DNA of 64,000 bases, taken from the NCBI GenBank assembly GCA_020252485.1, contig JADCCX010000024.1:95382-159381 (forward strand). The letters are read 5' to 3'. The notes under the pieces are model-generated. The model saw only the letters and a program-made list of their open reading frames with translations, did not search any database and had not been told where the DNA came from. This DNA is from Methylocystis sp. Lineage in GTDB: Bacteria; Pseudomonadota; Alphaproteobacteria; Rhizobiales; Beijerinckiaceae. The first letter of the stretch is position 1. Each line of letters starts with the position of its first letter. Made by a program: the position numbers and the translations under genes. This document shows positions 19,101-28,847 of this stretch, in pieces.

Positions 19101-20222
19101 ATGAAGTCTGCCGCACCCCCCGCACCCTTGATCGCGCTGTTCCAGGCGGCGGGCTTTCCGCTGGCCGATGCGCCGCTGCTGCAGCGCGCTGACGTCTTCC
19201 TCGACCTGTCGGGCGAAGATATAAGGCGGCGGCTTTTCCTCACGCAGGATGCGGCTGGTATCGAACTTTGTCTTCGGCCCGAATTCACGATTCCGCTTTG
19301 CCTGCAGGCCGTTGCGGCCGGCGGCGATGCTCTAGGCAACGGCATGTCCTATTGCGGCCCCGTCTTCCGGCACCGGCAGGGCGAAAGCGGCGAGTTCATC
19401 CAGGCCGGCGTCGAATCGCTCGGGCGCAGCGATGCCGAGGCCGCCGATGCGGAAATCCTGGCTCTGGCCATCGAATCGGCAAAGCTCCTCGGCGAGGCGC
19501 GGCCGCTGATTCGCCTGGGCGACGCCGGCCTGATCAACGGCGTGCTCGCCGCCCTCTCCGTCCCGCCGGGATTGGCGCGGCGCCTCAAGCGGCGGCTGGC
19601 GGCGGGACGCACGCCTGATGAAGCCCTCGATCCTGGCGCGAATGGATCGGGCCTCGATCGCTACGCGGGCGTGATGACGGCGCTGGAGGGCGCTGGGCAG
19701 AGTTCGGCCCAGGCTTTCGTCGGCGATATGCTGACGATCAGCGGCGTGCGCGCTGCGGGCGGCCGCTCCGCCGAAGAGATAGCGGAACGCTTTCTCAGCA
19801 AGGCGCGGGAGGGGAGCGGCTCGCTGGACGAGACGCGGGCGGCGGTGCTGCGCGAGTTCCTTTCGATTGCGGGGCATCCGGACAAAGTGACAGTGGCCAT
19901 CCGCAGGCTGGCTTCTCGCCATGGGCTTGATATCGACGCTGCCCTCGAACGCTACGAATCCCGGCTGGGCTTCATGGCGGCGCAAGGCATCGATCTCGCT
20001 TCCGTCACGGCGGCGGGCGGTTTCGTCCGCAATCTCGATTACTATACCGGCATGGTCTTCGAGATCGTGCCGCCGTCGCCCGCGACGCCCAAACCTCTGG
20101 TCGGCGGCGGGCGCTATGACACGCTGCTGAAAAGGCTGGGATCGCCGGTCGATGTCCCCGCCGTCGGCTTCTCGATCTGGGTGGAGCGCTTCGCGCCGGC
20201 CGCTGCGGGAAGTCCGTCATGA
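19101..20222 (+). CDS. hisZ: ATP phosphoribosyltransferase regulatory subunit
   Basis: 373-residue protein related to the catalytic core of histidyl-tRNA synthetase (class II motifs [50 protein letters not shown]) but shortened at the C-terminus, lacking the anticodon-binding domain. This is the HisZ pattern. It binds histidine and activates HisG at the first step of histidine synthesis. The last four bases overlap hisG (ATGA). No hisS is adjacent, although hisS-hisZ-hisG is frequent in related genomes. Confidence 0.93.
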   Translation: MKSAAPPAPLIALFQAAGFPLADAPLLQRADVFLDLSGEDIRRRLFLTQDAAGIELCLRPEFTIPLCLQAVAAGGDALGNGMSYCGPVFRHRQGESGEFIQAGVESLGRSDAEAADAEILALAIESAKLLGEARPLIRLGDAGLINGVLAALSVPPGLARRLKRRLAAGRTPDEALDPGANGSGLDRYAGVMTALEGAGQSSAQAFVGDMLTISGVRAAGGRSAEEIAERFLSKAREGSGSLDETRAAVLREFLSIAGHPDKVTVAIRRLASRHGLDIDAALERYESRLGFMAAQGIDLASVTAAGGFVRNLDYYTGMVFEIVPPSPATPKPLVGGGRYDTLLKRLGSPVDVPAVGFSIWVERFAPAAAGSPS

Positions 20223-21205
20223 CCGGCAAGCTCATCATCGGGGTGCCGTCGAAGGGGCGTCTGCAGGAAAACGCCACCGCGTTCTTCGCCCGCGCCGGGA
20301 TGGCGCTGACGCAGGAAGGGGGCGCGCGCGACTACCGCGGGCAGGTGCGCGACCTGCCGGGCGTGGAGATCCTGTTCCTCTCGGCCTCCGAGATCGTCGC
20401 CAAGCTCGCCTCGGGCGATGCGCATCTGGGCGTTACCGGCGAGGACCTTATCCGCGAATCGGTTGCCGACGCCGACCGGCGCATCAGCCTGCTCGCCCCG
20501 CTCGGATTCGGCCAGGCCAATGTCGTGGTCGCCGTGCCGAAGGGCTGGATCGACGCCAGCACCATGGATGATCTCGAGGAGATTGCAGCCGATTTCCACG
20601 CGCGCCACGGCCGGCGCATGCGGGTCGCCACAAAGTACGTGAACCTGACTCGTCGCTTCTTCGCCGAAAAGGGCGTGGCGGATTACCGGATCGTGGAGAG
20701 TCTGGGCGCGACAGAGGGCGCGCCAGCCTCGGGCGCCGCTGAATTCATCGTTGACATTACGACCACGGGGAGCACGCTCGAGGCGAATGCCCTCAAGGTG
20801 CTGGATGACGGCGTGATGCTGAAATCGCAGGCCAATCTCGCCGCGTCCATGCAGGCCGGTTGGGATGCGGAGGCGCTGCGCCTGGCGCGCCGCGTGCTGG
20901 GCCGGATTTCCGCTGAGAAGGCTGCCCGCACCACGCGGATGCTGCATGTTTCGGCCGGGAGCGTCACGGCGGAGGGGCTCGCGGCGGCCGTCGCCAATCT
21001 CCCCTCGGCGCTCATCCACGCTTCCGCGGACGGCATGATGACGATCCGCTGTCCCGCCGAGGCCGCTCAGGCGCTCGCATCCGCCCTGATCGATGCGGGC
21101 GCGGCTGATGTGGCGATCGCGCGGACGGATTATGTCTTCTCGCTGAATTCCCCGCTCTTCGAGGCGCTGGAGCGCGGGCTCGCCATCGGCAGCGCCGCAT
21201 CCTGA
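20219..21205 (+). CDS. hisG: ATP phosphoribosyltransferase catalytic subunit
   Basis: 328 residues. It catalyses ATP + PRPP to phosphoribosyl-ATP. Visible motifs are the N-terminal [26 protein letters not shown] and the PRPP-loop-like [12 protein letters not shown]. The C-terminal 90-100 residues extend beyond the short HisG form (about 210-230) that normally works with HisZ, so this is a long-type HisG partnered with HisZ. Translationally coupled to hisZ. Confidence 0.94.
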   Translation: MTGKLIIGVPSKGRLQENATAFFARAGMALTQEGGARDYRGQVRDLPGVEILFLSASEIVAKLASGDAHLGVTGEDLIRESVADADRRISLLAPLGFGQANVVVAVPKGWIDASTMDDLEEIAADFHARHGRRMRVATKYVNLTRRFFAEKGVADYRIVESLGATEGAPASGAAEFIVDITTTGSTLEANALKVLDDGVMLKSQANLAASMQAGWDAEALRLARRVLGRISAEKAARTTRMLHVSAGSVTAEGLAAAVANLPSALIHASADGMMTIRCPAEAAQALASALIDAGAADVAIARTDYVFSLNSPLFEALERGLAIGSAAS

Positions 21206-21220
21206 CGGGCGAAAGCCAAT

Positions 21221-21257
21221 AAAAAAAGCGAGACCGCCCGGGGGAGGGGCGGTCTCG
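21221..21257 (-). terminator. Rho-independent terminator on the minus strand
   Basis: An 11-bp perfect stem (21229-21239 with 21247-21257) is followed on the minus strand by C and seven T. Its orientation is opposite to hisG. It ends the predicted small RNA and would also stop read-through from the FAD oxidase gene 229 bases away. For hisG the A-rich flank is on the wrong side. Confidence 0.85.
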
Positions 21258-21345
21258 ACAAGGTAGCGGTCGAACGGGGGAGGTTCGCCCGCTTGGGGGA
21301 AGGAAGGCCCTCTCGGACCTTCGACCCGGGTTACGCTATCTTTTC
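21221..21345 (-). ncRNA. Predicted trans-acting small RNA with twin CUCCCCC loops
   Basis: On the minus strand three hairpins follow each other. Hairpin 1 (21303-21322) has eight pairs closed by a GAGA tetraloop. Hairpin 2 (21266-21292) has nine pairs with one internal mismatch. Hairpin 3 (21229-21257) has 11 perfect pairs and is the terminator. Hairpins 2 and 3 both expose exactly CTCCCCC as a seven-base loop, complementary to G-rich Shine-Dalgarno sequences. This resembles the anti-Shine-Dalgarno small RNAs of alphaproteobacteria (rhizobial alpha-r14/NfeR1 and Rhodobacter CcsR 'cuckoo' families, loop CUCCUCCC). The 5' end is an estimate; a TATTCT at about 21364-21369 on this strand could be a -10 box. 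Confidence 0.6.
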
Positions 21346-21485
21346 GGGCATGGATCAGACGTAAGAATACGCTCCCTCGCCGCCAGCGTTTTCTAAAACG
21401 GTTGAATGTTTTCACGATGCCGTGATTAAAAACATTGAAGTCAATTTCTTGGCTTTTCTAAAGCATTACAGCGGTTTGACGCCGG

Positions 21486-22667
21486 TCAGATGACATTGCG
21501 TTCAATCAGCGGACGGCGCGCAGCCACCCGCTCGCAACCCAATGGCGAGAGGTCCTGGCTCCGGTACGCCCCATGCAGGATGAGTTCGGCAATGCCCCGG
21601 CCCACGGTCGGCGATTGCTGCAGCCCATGACCGGAGAAGCCTGCCGCGAGATAACCGTTCGCGAGGCCGGGAACAGGGCCGATCAGGGCGTTGTGATCGA
21701 ACAGGCACATGTCGTAATGCCCGGCCCAGGCGCGGCCCGGCCGTAACTGCTCGAAGGCCGGCACGCGGGCCGCCAGCGCTGGCCAGATGATCGTCTCGAA
21801 CATCGGCCAATCGACATCGAAATCGGCGCCATGGTCGATCTCGTCGCCATCATCAGGCGAATATCCCGTGATGAAATCGCGGCCTTCGGGACGGACCCAG
21901 ACGCCCGTCGTATCGATCAGCAGCGGAAATCCGGCAAGCTCCGCCGGGCATGAGAAGGTAAACACGCTGCGTTTCTTGGCATAGACGGGAATGGGAAAAC
22001 CCATCGCCGCCGAAAGCTCCCGGGCTCCCGATGCGCCGCAGGTGTTCACCAGCGACCCGCAGCCGATCCGCGTCCCGTCGGCCAGAGTCACCGCCTCGAT
22101 GCGGCCGCTGGTCCTCTCGACAGCGGTGACCTTCGCCTGCCGGTACTCGACGCCGAGCGACCGCGCCTTGCGCCGGAAAGCCTGCATCAGGCCATAGCCG
22201 TCGAACCAGCCTTCGCCGCTCCGCCCCCAGGCGCCGGCTGCGAGATCGCTGGTTGCGAGCCAGGGGAACCGCTCCTGCAGCCCGGCGGGGCCGTAAAGCA
22301 GGATATCCGCGCCGCGCGCGTTCTGCAGCGCATTGATCTCGTTGAGGAGCGACGCGCCGTCCGCCGTGGCGAGATAGGCATAGCCGCCTTCCTTCAGCGA
22401 CACGTCGACCCTCTCCCCGTTGACCGACAGATGCCGGTCTATGCCGCGCAGAAAGGCGATCCCGTGGAGCGAGATGTCGATGTTGATCGCGGTTGAGAAT
22501 TGCTGGCGGATCGAACCGGCGGAGAGCGCCGAGGCGGATCGCTGATAGGTTGGGTCCTGCTCCGCGACCAGGATGCGGAGCCTGCCCTCGCCGAGCGCAG
22601 CGAGATGCCAGGCGACAGAAGAGCCCATCACCGCGCCGCCCGCGATCACCACATCGAATGAATCCAC
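21486..22667 (-). CDS. FAD-dependent amino-acid/amine oxidase (DAO family)
   Basis: About 393 residues from a GTG at 22667 with GGAAG upstream; an ATG 27 codons earlier (22748) is possible but its extension lacks family features. The FAD dinucleotide-binding motif AGGAVMGSSVAWHLA is at the N-terminus, followed by SAGSIRQQFS, and near the end comes the DAO motif LAAGFSGHGLQQSPTVG. The family oxidises secondary or primary amines such as sarcosine, pipecolate or saccharopine. It is divergent from an ALDH7-type aldehyde dehydrogenase, the pairing expected for pipecolate or lysine degradation. Confidence 0.85.
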   Translation of the reverse strand: MDSFDVVIAGGAVMGSSVAWHLAALGEGRLRILVAEQDPTYQRSASALSAGSIRQQFSTAINIDISLHGIAFLRGIDRHLSVNGERVDVSLKEGGYAYLATADGASLLNEINALQNARGADILLYGPAGLQERFPWLATSDLAAGAWGRSGEGWFDGYGLMQAFRRKARSLGVEYRQAKVTAVERTSGRIEAVTLADGTRIGCGSLVNTCGASGARELSAAMGFPIPVYAKKRSVFTFSCPAELAGFPLLIDTTGVWVRPEGRDFITGYSPDDGDEIDHGADFDVDWPMFETIIWPALAARVPAFEQLRPGRAWAGHYDMCLFDHNALIGPVPGLANGYLAAGFSGHGLQQSPTVGRGIAELILHGAYRSQDLSPLGCERVAARRPLIERNVI

Positions 22668-22826
22668 GCCGCTTCCGTCCCGCCCGCCTTCATTGCTGCG
22701 AAATTGCTCTACGTCAGGCCTGCCGCCGCGAAAAGCGGGGAATTGCAAGGGCGATCATCGCTTTTTCAGATGAACGGGCGGCTTTTGCGGTTGGCGCGCG
22801 CCAAGCAAAGACGCTATCTGGTCGGC

Positions 22827-24374
22827 ATGACGAAAGCGCCGAAGCCAAAGCCGTTTCCCTCTGCAATCCGTGAGACCGCCGCTCTCCTGAAACGATTGGG
22901 CATTCCGAAATCCGCCTTCGTGAAGGAGGGCGGTCTACCAGCCCGCTCGCCCATCACGGGCGAGGTGCTGGCGCAGGTCGCTGCCGTCACCAAGGACGAG
23001 GCGGCGGCCATCATTGGCTCCGCGCATGAGGCCTTCCTCGCCTGGCGGCAGGTGCCCGCGCCCCGGCGCGGCGAACTCGTGCGTCTGCTGGGCGAGGAGC
23101 TGCGCGCGGCGAAAGCGGACCTTGGGCGGCTGGTGACGCTGGAGGCTGGCAAGATCCTCTCCGAGGGGCTGGGCGAAGTTCAGGAGATGATCGATATCTG
23201 CGATTTCGCCGTGGGCCTGTCGCGCCAGCTGCATGGCCTCACGATCGCCACGGAGCGGCCCATGCACCGCATGATGGAGACCTGGCATCCGCTGGGCGTC
23301 TGCGGCGTGATCACGGCCTTCAACTTTCCCGTCGCCGTCTGGTCCTGGAACGCCGCCCTGGCGCTGGTCTGCGGCGATCCGGTCGTCTGGAAGCCATCGG
23401 AGAAGACGCCGCTGACGGCGCTCGCCGTGCAGGCGATCTTCGACAAGGCGGCCAAGCGTTTCGGCGATGCGCCGAAGGGTCTGGCGCAACTCCTTCTGGG
23501 CGGACCGGATGTGGGCGCAGCCCTCGTCGAGGATCGCCGTGTCGCCATCCTCTCCGCCACTGGCTCCACGGCGATGGGCCGCAAGGTCGGGCCGAAGCTG
23601 GCCGAGCGCTTCGCCCGCAGCATCCTCGAGCTTGGCGGCAACAATGCCGCCATCGTCTGTCCCTCGGCCGATCCCGATCAGGCTTTGCGCGGCATAGCCT
23701 TCGCCGCCATGGGGACGGCAGGCCAGCGCTGCACGAGCTTGCGCCGGCTCTTTGTCCATCAAGACATCTATGATTCCTTCGTGCCGCGGCTGCGCAAGGC
23801 CTATGCCTCGGTGAAGATCGGCGATCCCCGCCAGGCGGCCACGCTGATCGGCCCGCTGATCGACCGGCAGGCTTTCGACGGCATGGTGAAGGCGCTGTTC
23901 GACGCCCGGCGCCTGGGCGGCAACGTCACTGGCGGCGACCGCGTCTTCGAAAAGGCCAATCCTGCCGCCTTCTATGTGCAGCCCGCGCTCGTCGAAATGC
24001 CGAAGCACGACGGTCCTGTGCTGCACGAGACCTTCGCTCCGATCCTCTACGTCATGCGCTGCAAGACGATCGAGGAGGCGATTGCGCTCAACAATGCCGT
24101 CAGCGCCGGGCTCTCCTCCTCGATCTTCACGCGCGATATCCGCGAGGCGGAGCTGTTCACCTCATCCGTGGGCTCGGATTGCGGCATCGCCAATGTCAAT
24201 ATCGGGCCATCGGGCGCCGAGATTGGCGGCGCCTTCGGCGGCGAGAAGGAGACGGGCGGCGGGCGCGAGGCCGGTTCCGACAGCTGGAAGGCCTATATGC
24301 GGCGGGCCACCAATACGGTGAATTACGGCGCCGCGCTGCCTCTGGCCCAGGGCGTGACGTTTGAGGTGGGGTGA
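22827..24374 (+). CDS. ALDH7-type aldehyde dehydrogenase (likely aminoadipate semialdehyde/P6C)
   Basis: 515 residues from the ATG at 22827; the in-frame upstream 41 codons look non-coding. Catalytic residues are E268 in LELGGNN and C302 in AGQRCTSLRRL. The FNFPVAVWSWN and GPSGAEIGGAFGGEKETGGGREAGSDSWK (split here as GPSGAEIGGAFGGEKE plus TGGGREAGSDSWK) regions are typical of ALDH7 (antiquitin) enzymes, which oxidise alpha-aminoadipate semialdehyde (from piperideine-6-carboxylate) to aminoadipate. Divergent neighbour: a DAO-family oxidase. Together they suggest a lysine/pipecolate branch; substrate is inferred. Confidence 0.88.
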   Translation: MTKAPKPKPFPSAIRETAALLKRLGIPKSAFVKEGGLPARSPITGEVLAQVAAVTKDEAAAIIGSAHEAFLAWRQVPAPRRGELVRLLGEELRAAKADLGRLVTLEAGKILSEGLGEVQEMIDICDFAVGLSRQLHGLTIATERPMHRMMETWHPLGVCGVITAFNFPVAVWSWNAALALVCGDPVVWKPSEKTPLTALAVQAIFDKAAKRFGDAPKGLAQLLLGGPDVGAALVEDRRVAILSATGSTAMGRKVGPKLAERFARSILELGGNNAAIVCPSADPDQALRGIAFAAMGTAGQRCTSLRRLFVHQDIYDSFVPRLRKAYASVKIGDPRQAATLIGPLIDRQAFDGMVKALFDARRLGGNVTGGDRVFEKANPAAFYVQPALVEMPKHDGPVLHETFAPILYVMRCKTIEEAIALNNAVSAGLSSSIFTRDIREAELFTSSVGSDCGIANVNIGPSGAEIGGAFGGEKETGGGREAGSDSWKAYMRRATNTVNYGAALPLAQGVTFEVG

Positions 24375-24380
24375 CTGAGA

Positions 24381-24433
24381 GCATCGCGCGAGCGGCGGAT
24401 CCGGATTGCTTCGCCGCCGCGCTCGCCATGACG
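24381..24433. repeat. Degenerate copy of a dispersed inverted repeat
   Basis: The sequence GGATTGCTTCGCC followed by GCGCTCGCCATGACG matches, with changes, the arm of the repeat found at 31.6 and 52.4 kb. The left side (GCATCGCGCGAGCGGCGGA) is its imperfect inverted partner. It lies just after the aldehyde dehydrogenase. Confidence 0.45.
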
Positions 24434-24581
24434 CGGAGGCGCGGTGTTCCCCAGCCTGTTGGATGATGTGAGCGACGATTAGGTCAAAGCCACTGACTTT
24501 TCCTGCTTAACCAAGCCTGCTAGCTTCGACCCGGGCTGATGATCCGCGATGCCAACACCATACCTTTCAGGAGCAGTTTCC

Positions 24582-26009
24582 ATGGACATCACGCGTCGCG
24601 CCGTGACCACCGGCGCATTGGGTTTGCTTGCAACGACAGCAGGGAGCAATGTCAGCCGGGCGGAGCTCGGCTCCTTTCTGCATATCGGCGAGGGGATGGA
24701 AGATTTCTTTCTCGCCACCGACGCCTATATCTTCGGCTATCCGCTCATCACGATGGAGATGACGCGCCGGGTCATCACCAATGTGGCGGCGCCGGTCGGC
24801 ACCCGCGGGCCGATGGGGCAGATCATCAAGCTGCGCGAATATCCGAACTCCTCGTTTCGGGATGTGACGGCGCCGAACGCCGACACGCTTTATACGACCG
24901 CCTTCTTCGACGTCGGCAAGGAGCCGTGGGTGCTCAGCCTGCCTGACATGAACGATCGCTATGCGCTGTTCCCGCTGCTCGATGGCTGGACGACGGTGTT
25001 TCAGGTCCCCGGCAAACGCACGACCGGCACGAAGGCTCAGACCTATGCGATCACCGGGCCGGGCTGGAAGGGCACGCTGCCGCCCGGCGTGAAGGAATAC
25101 AAATCGCTCACCAGCATCGTCTGGCTGCTTGGCCGGATCTACTGCACCGGCACGCCGGAGGATTACGCCAAGGTCCACAAGCTGCAGGACGAATGCCGGC
25201 TCGTGCCGCTCAGCGCCTACGGCAAGCCCTACACGCCGCCGCCCGGCGTCGTCGATCCGTCGATCGACATGAAGACGGCCGTGCGCGATCAGGTGAACCG
25301 CATGGATGCGGTGGCTTACTTCACCCTGCTGTGCAAGCTGATGAAGGACAATCCGCCTGCCGCGGCGGATGCGCCCGCGCTTGCCCGATTCGCGAGGATC
25401 GGCATCGTTCCCGGACAGGATTTCGACGCCTCGAAGCTCAAGGCGGATTTCCTCAAGCGCGTGCCCGAGGTCGCCAACGACCGGATCATGCTTCAATTCA
25501 AGGTCAACAGGAACATCCAGAACGTGAACGGCTTCGCCTTCACGACCAAGACGGGCATTTACGGCACCGACTACCTGATGCGGGCCCTGGTGACGGCGAT
25601 CGGACTGGGGGCCAACCGGCCGCAGGACGCCGTCTATCCGACCTCGCTGAAGGATGCGGATGGCAAGAAGTACAATGGCGCGAACAAATACGTGATGCGG
25701 TTCCCAAGAAACCAGCTGCCGCCGGTTAACGGCTTCTGGTCGCTCACGATGTATGATTCCAACTACTTCTTCGTCAGCAATCCGCTCAACCGCTATTCGA
25801 TCAGTCCCCGGCAGAACCTCGTGGCCAATCCCGACGGATCGACGACTCTTTACATCCAGAAGGATTCGCCGGGCAAAGACAAGGAATCCAACTGGCTGCC
25901 TGCGCCTGAGGGGGATTTCATCCTCATGATGCGGCTTTACTGGCCGGACGAGGACAATCCGACGATTCTCAACGGCTCCTGGAAGATTCCAGGAGTCAGG
26001 CGGGTCTGA
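24582..26009 (+). CDS. DUF1254/DUF1214 secreted protein, Tat signal
   Basis: 475 residues from the ATG at 24582, which has AGGAG nine bases upstream and begins a twin-arginine signal (ITRRAVTTGALGLLATTAG). The body has a DUF1254 N-terminal part (YIFGYPLITMEMTRR, NADTLYTTAFFDV) and a DUF1214 C-terminal part (NGFWSLTMYDSNYFFV, RYSISPR, LYIQKDSPG). Such proteins are exported and occur widely in proteobacteria without an established biochemical role. The gene stands alone, with a 207-base gap upstream that contains a degenerate repeat. Confidence 0.88.
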   Translation: MDITRRAVTTGALGLLATTAGSNVSRAELGSFLHIGEGMEDFFLATDAYIFGYPLITMEMTRRVITNVAAPVGTRGPMGQIIKLREYPNSSFRDVTAPNADTLYTTAFFDVGKEPWVLSLPDMNDRYALFPLLDGWTTVFQVPGKRTTGTKAQTYAITGPGWKGTLPPGVKEYKSLTSIVWLLGRIYCTGTPEDYAKVHKLQDECRLVPLSAYGKPYTPPPGVVDPSIDMKTAVRDQVNRMDAVAYFTLLCKLMKDNPPAAADAPALARFARIGIVPGQDFDASKLKADFLKRVPEVANDRIMLQFKVNRNIQNVNGFAFTTKTGIYGTDYLMRALVTAIGLGANRPQDAVYPTSLKDADGKKYNGANKYVMRFPRNQLPPVNGFWSLTMYDSNYFFVSNPLNRYSISPRQNLVANPDGSTTLYIQKDSPGKDKESNWLPAPEGDFILMMRLYWPDEDNPTILNGSWKIPGVRRV

Positions 26010-26274
26010 GCTCAACAGCGGCGGAGCCGTTGCAAATTCCGCCGCATCCAGGGCCGCCCGTCAGCGCCTTCATTCCTTGCGGGCGATCGTCACGCAGGCG
26101 GAAAACCGCAGGCCAGTCCCGGGAGCTCACGCGCAGAAGACCGCGTTTTCGCAGTTACCGCTTGATTTCTTACTCCAGCCATCGAACAGTGTTGGTCCTT
26201 ATGGCAGAAAGCCATGCAACGAGAAAAATGCGATTCGGCGGCCAAAGGTCTGTCGCGGAGGAAAGACGGAGACG

Positions 26275-27330
<1,056 letters not shown>

Positions 27331-27400
27331 AACCAAACAATCAACACGGACCGGCGCTCGCAGAAAAGAAGCCACCGGTCCTTTTCAGGGAGGACTATCC

Positions 27401-28717
27401 ATGACGAACTTCAATCGGCGCTCGCTCATCAAGGGCGGCGCGGCCTTGGGCGCGCTCACCGCCAGCGGTTTGGGTGAATGGGCCAAGGCCTGGGCGCAGG
27501 CTGCACCGTGGAAGCCGGAGCCGGGTGCAGCCCTCAATGTCATGCGCTGGCGCCGCTTCGTCGTGGCCGAGGACGAGGCCTTCAACAAGTTGGTTGCTGC
27601 TTTCACCCAGGCTACCGGCGTGCGCGTCAGCATGACGAGCGAATCGTTCGATGACATGCAGCCGAAGGCATCTGTCGCTGCCAATACGGGCACGGGTCCG
27701 GATATTTTCTGGGGGTTGTACTCCACGCCGCACCTGTTCCCGCAGCGCTGCGTCGACGTAAGTGACGTCGCCGACTATCTGGGCAAGAAGTATGGTGGCT
27801 GGGTGTCGGTCGCTGAAGCCTACGGCAAGCTCGGCAACAAGTGGATCGCCATCCCGGTTGCTATCAACGGCGGCTACATCAATTACCGGATTTCGCATAT
27901 CAAGGCTGCCGGATTCAATGAAGTGCCGCAGACGACGGCGGGTTTCCTTGAGCTGTGCAAAGCCCTTAAGGCGCGCAACACGCTGGCGGGCTTCCCCCTC
28001 GGCCGCGCCTCGGGCGACGGCAACGCCTACGCCTACTGGCTTCTGTGGTCTCACAACGCCGCGCAGGTGGACGAGAACAGCAAGGTCATCATCCGCTCGG
28101 CGGAAACGGAGGCCGCTCTCAACTACGCCAAGGCGCTGTATGACACGTTCATTCAGGGTACGGTCGCCTGGAACGACGCATCCAACAACCGCCTCTTCCT
28201 GTCGGGCGAACTTTCGCTCACCGCCAACGGCATCTCGATCTACGCCGCCGCGAATGCATCGAACGATGCCAAGCAGAAGGAAATCGCTGCGGACATGGAT
28301 CATGCCTTTTGGCCGATCGGACCCGCAGGCAAGCCGACTGAAATCCAGCTCTGCTTCCCGATGTTTGCAATGACCTACACGAAGTTCCCGAACGCCAGCA
28401 AAGCTTTCATGGCCTTCCTGCTTGAGGCTGAGAACTTCAACCCCTGGCTCGAGGCGGCTGCCGGCTACCTGACCCACACGTTGAACGCCTTCGATAACAA
28501 CCCCATCTGGACCAAGGACCCGAAGAATGCAGTGTTTCGCGACGCCGCGAAGCGCAGTCTTGTGGCAGGCCACCGCGGCAAGCTGGATGAGAGGGCGGCA
28601 ACGGCGATGGCGGACTTCATCGTCATCGACATGTTCGCCAATTACTGCACGGGACGTGAAACCGCGGCGGGAGCCATGCAGCTCGCAGAGCGGCAATTGC
28701 AGCGCATCTATCGCTGA
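27401..28717 (+). CDS. ABC sugar/acid-sugar binding protein, Tat signal
   Basis: 438 residues from the ATG at 27401 (GGAGGA upstream). The N-terminus FNRRSLIKGGAALGALT is a twin-arginine signal. The rest is a family 1 extracellular solute-binding protein (NTGTGPDIFWGLYSTPHLFPQ, LFLSGELSLTANGISIY). It is followed by a 130-base gap with two hairpins before the permease genes, an arrangement that often lets binding protein be made in excess. The ligand is unknown. Confidence 0.9.
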   Translation: MTNFNRRSLIKGGAALGALTASGLGEWAKAWAQAAPWKPEPGAALNVMRWRRFVVAEDEAFNKLVAAFTQATGVRVSMTSESFDDMQPKASVAANTGTGPDIFWGLYSTPHLFPQRCVDVSDVADYLGKKYGGWVSVAEAYGKLGNKWIAIPVAINGGYINYRISHIKAAGFNEVPQTTAGFLELCKALKARNTLAGFPLGRASGDGNAYAYWLLWSHNAAQVDENSKVIIRSAETEAALNYAKALYDTFIQGTVAWNDASNNRLFLSGELSLTANGISIYAAANASNDAKQKEIAADMDHAFWPIGPAGKPTEIQLCFPMFAMTYTKFPNASKAFMAFLLEAENFNPWLEAAAGYLTHTLNAFDNNPIWTKDPKNAVFRDAAKRSLVAGHRGKLDERAATAMADFIVIDMFANYCTGRETAAGAMQLAERQLQRIYR

Positions 28718-28738
28718 CGTTCGCGATCCACCGGTCGC

Positions 28739-28758
28739 CCCGCACCGCAGCGTGCGGG
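28739..28758 (+). repeat. Short intercistronic hairpin
   Basis: Perfect seven-base inverted repeat (28739-28745 with 28752-28758) with a six-base loop, 22 bases after the binding-protein stop. No T run follows, so it is not a classical terminator. It precedes a longer hairpin. Confidence 0.5.
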
Positions 28759-28774
28759 CATCCTGACCGACGCT

Positions 28775-28811
28775 GCCCTTGCTCCCTCCGCCTTGCGGAG
28801 AGGGCAAGGGC
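28775..28811 (+). repeat. REP-like intercistronic hairpin after binding-protein gene
   Basis: A 37-base imperfect palindrome: arms GCCCTTGC and GCAAGGGC with inner arms CTCCGC and GCGGAG, giving about 17 pairs with one mismatch and a CTT loop. It lies between the binding-protein gene and the first permease. Such elements can protect the upstream mRNA from 3' exonucleases and attenuate downstream expression, as known for malE-malF in enterics; the role here is inferred. Confidence 0.6.
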
Positions 28812-28847
28812 GGCCTTCCACATGCTTTCGGGAAAGGAGCGCGGTAA

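Noticed and set aside
21229..21257. Terminator for hisG
   Set aside because: The stem is real, but the T tract is on the minus strand and the plus strand downstream is ACAAGG, so it does not fit a plus-strand intrinsic terminator.
24375..24581. Possible tRNA or riboswitch between the aldehyde dehydrogenase and DUF1254 gene
   Set aside because: The secondary structure is explained by the degenerate inverted repeat; no cloverleaf, CCA end or known riboswitch core was seen.
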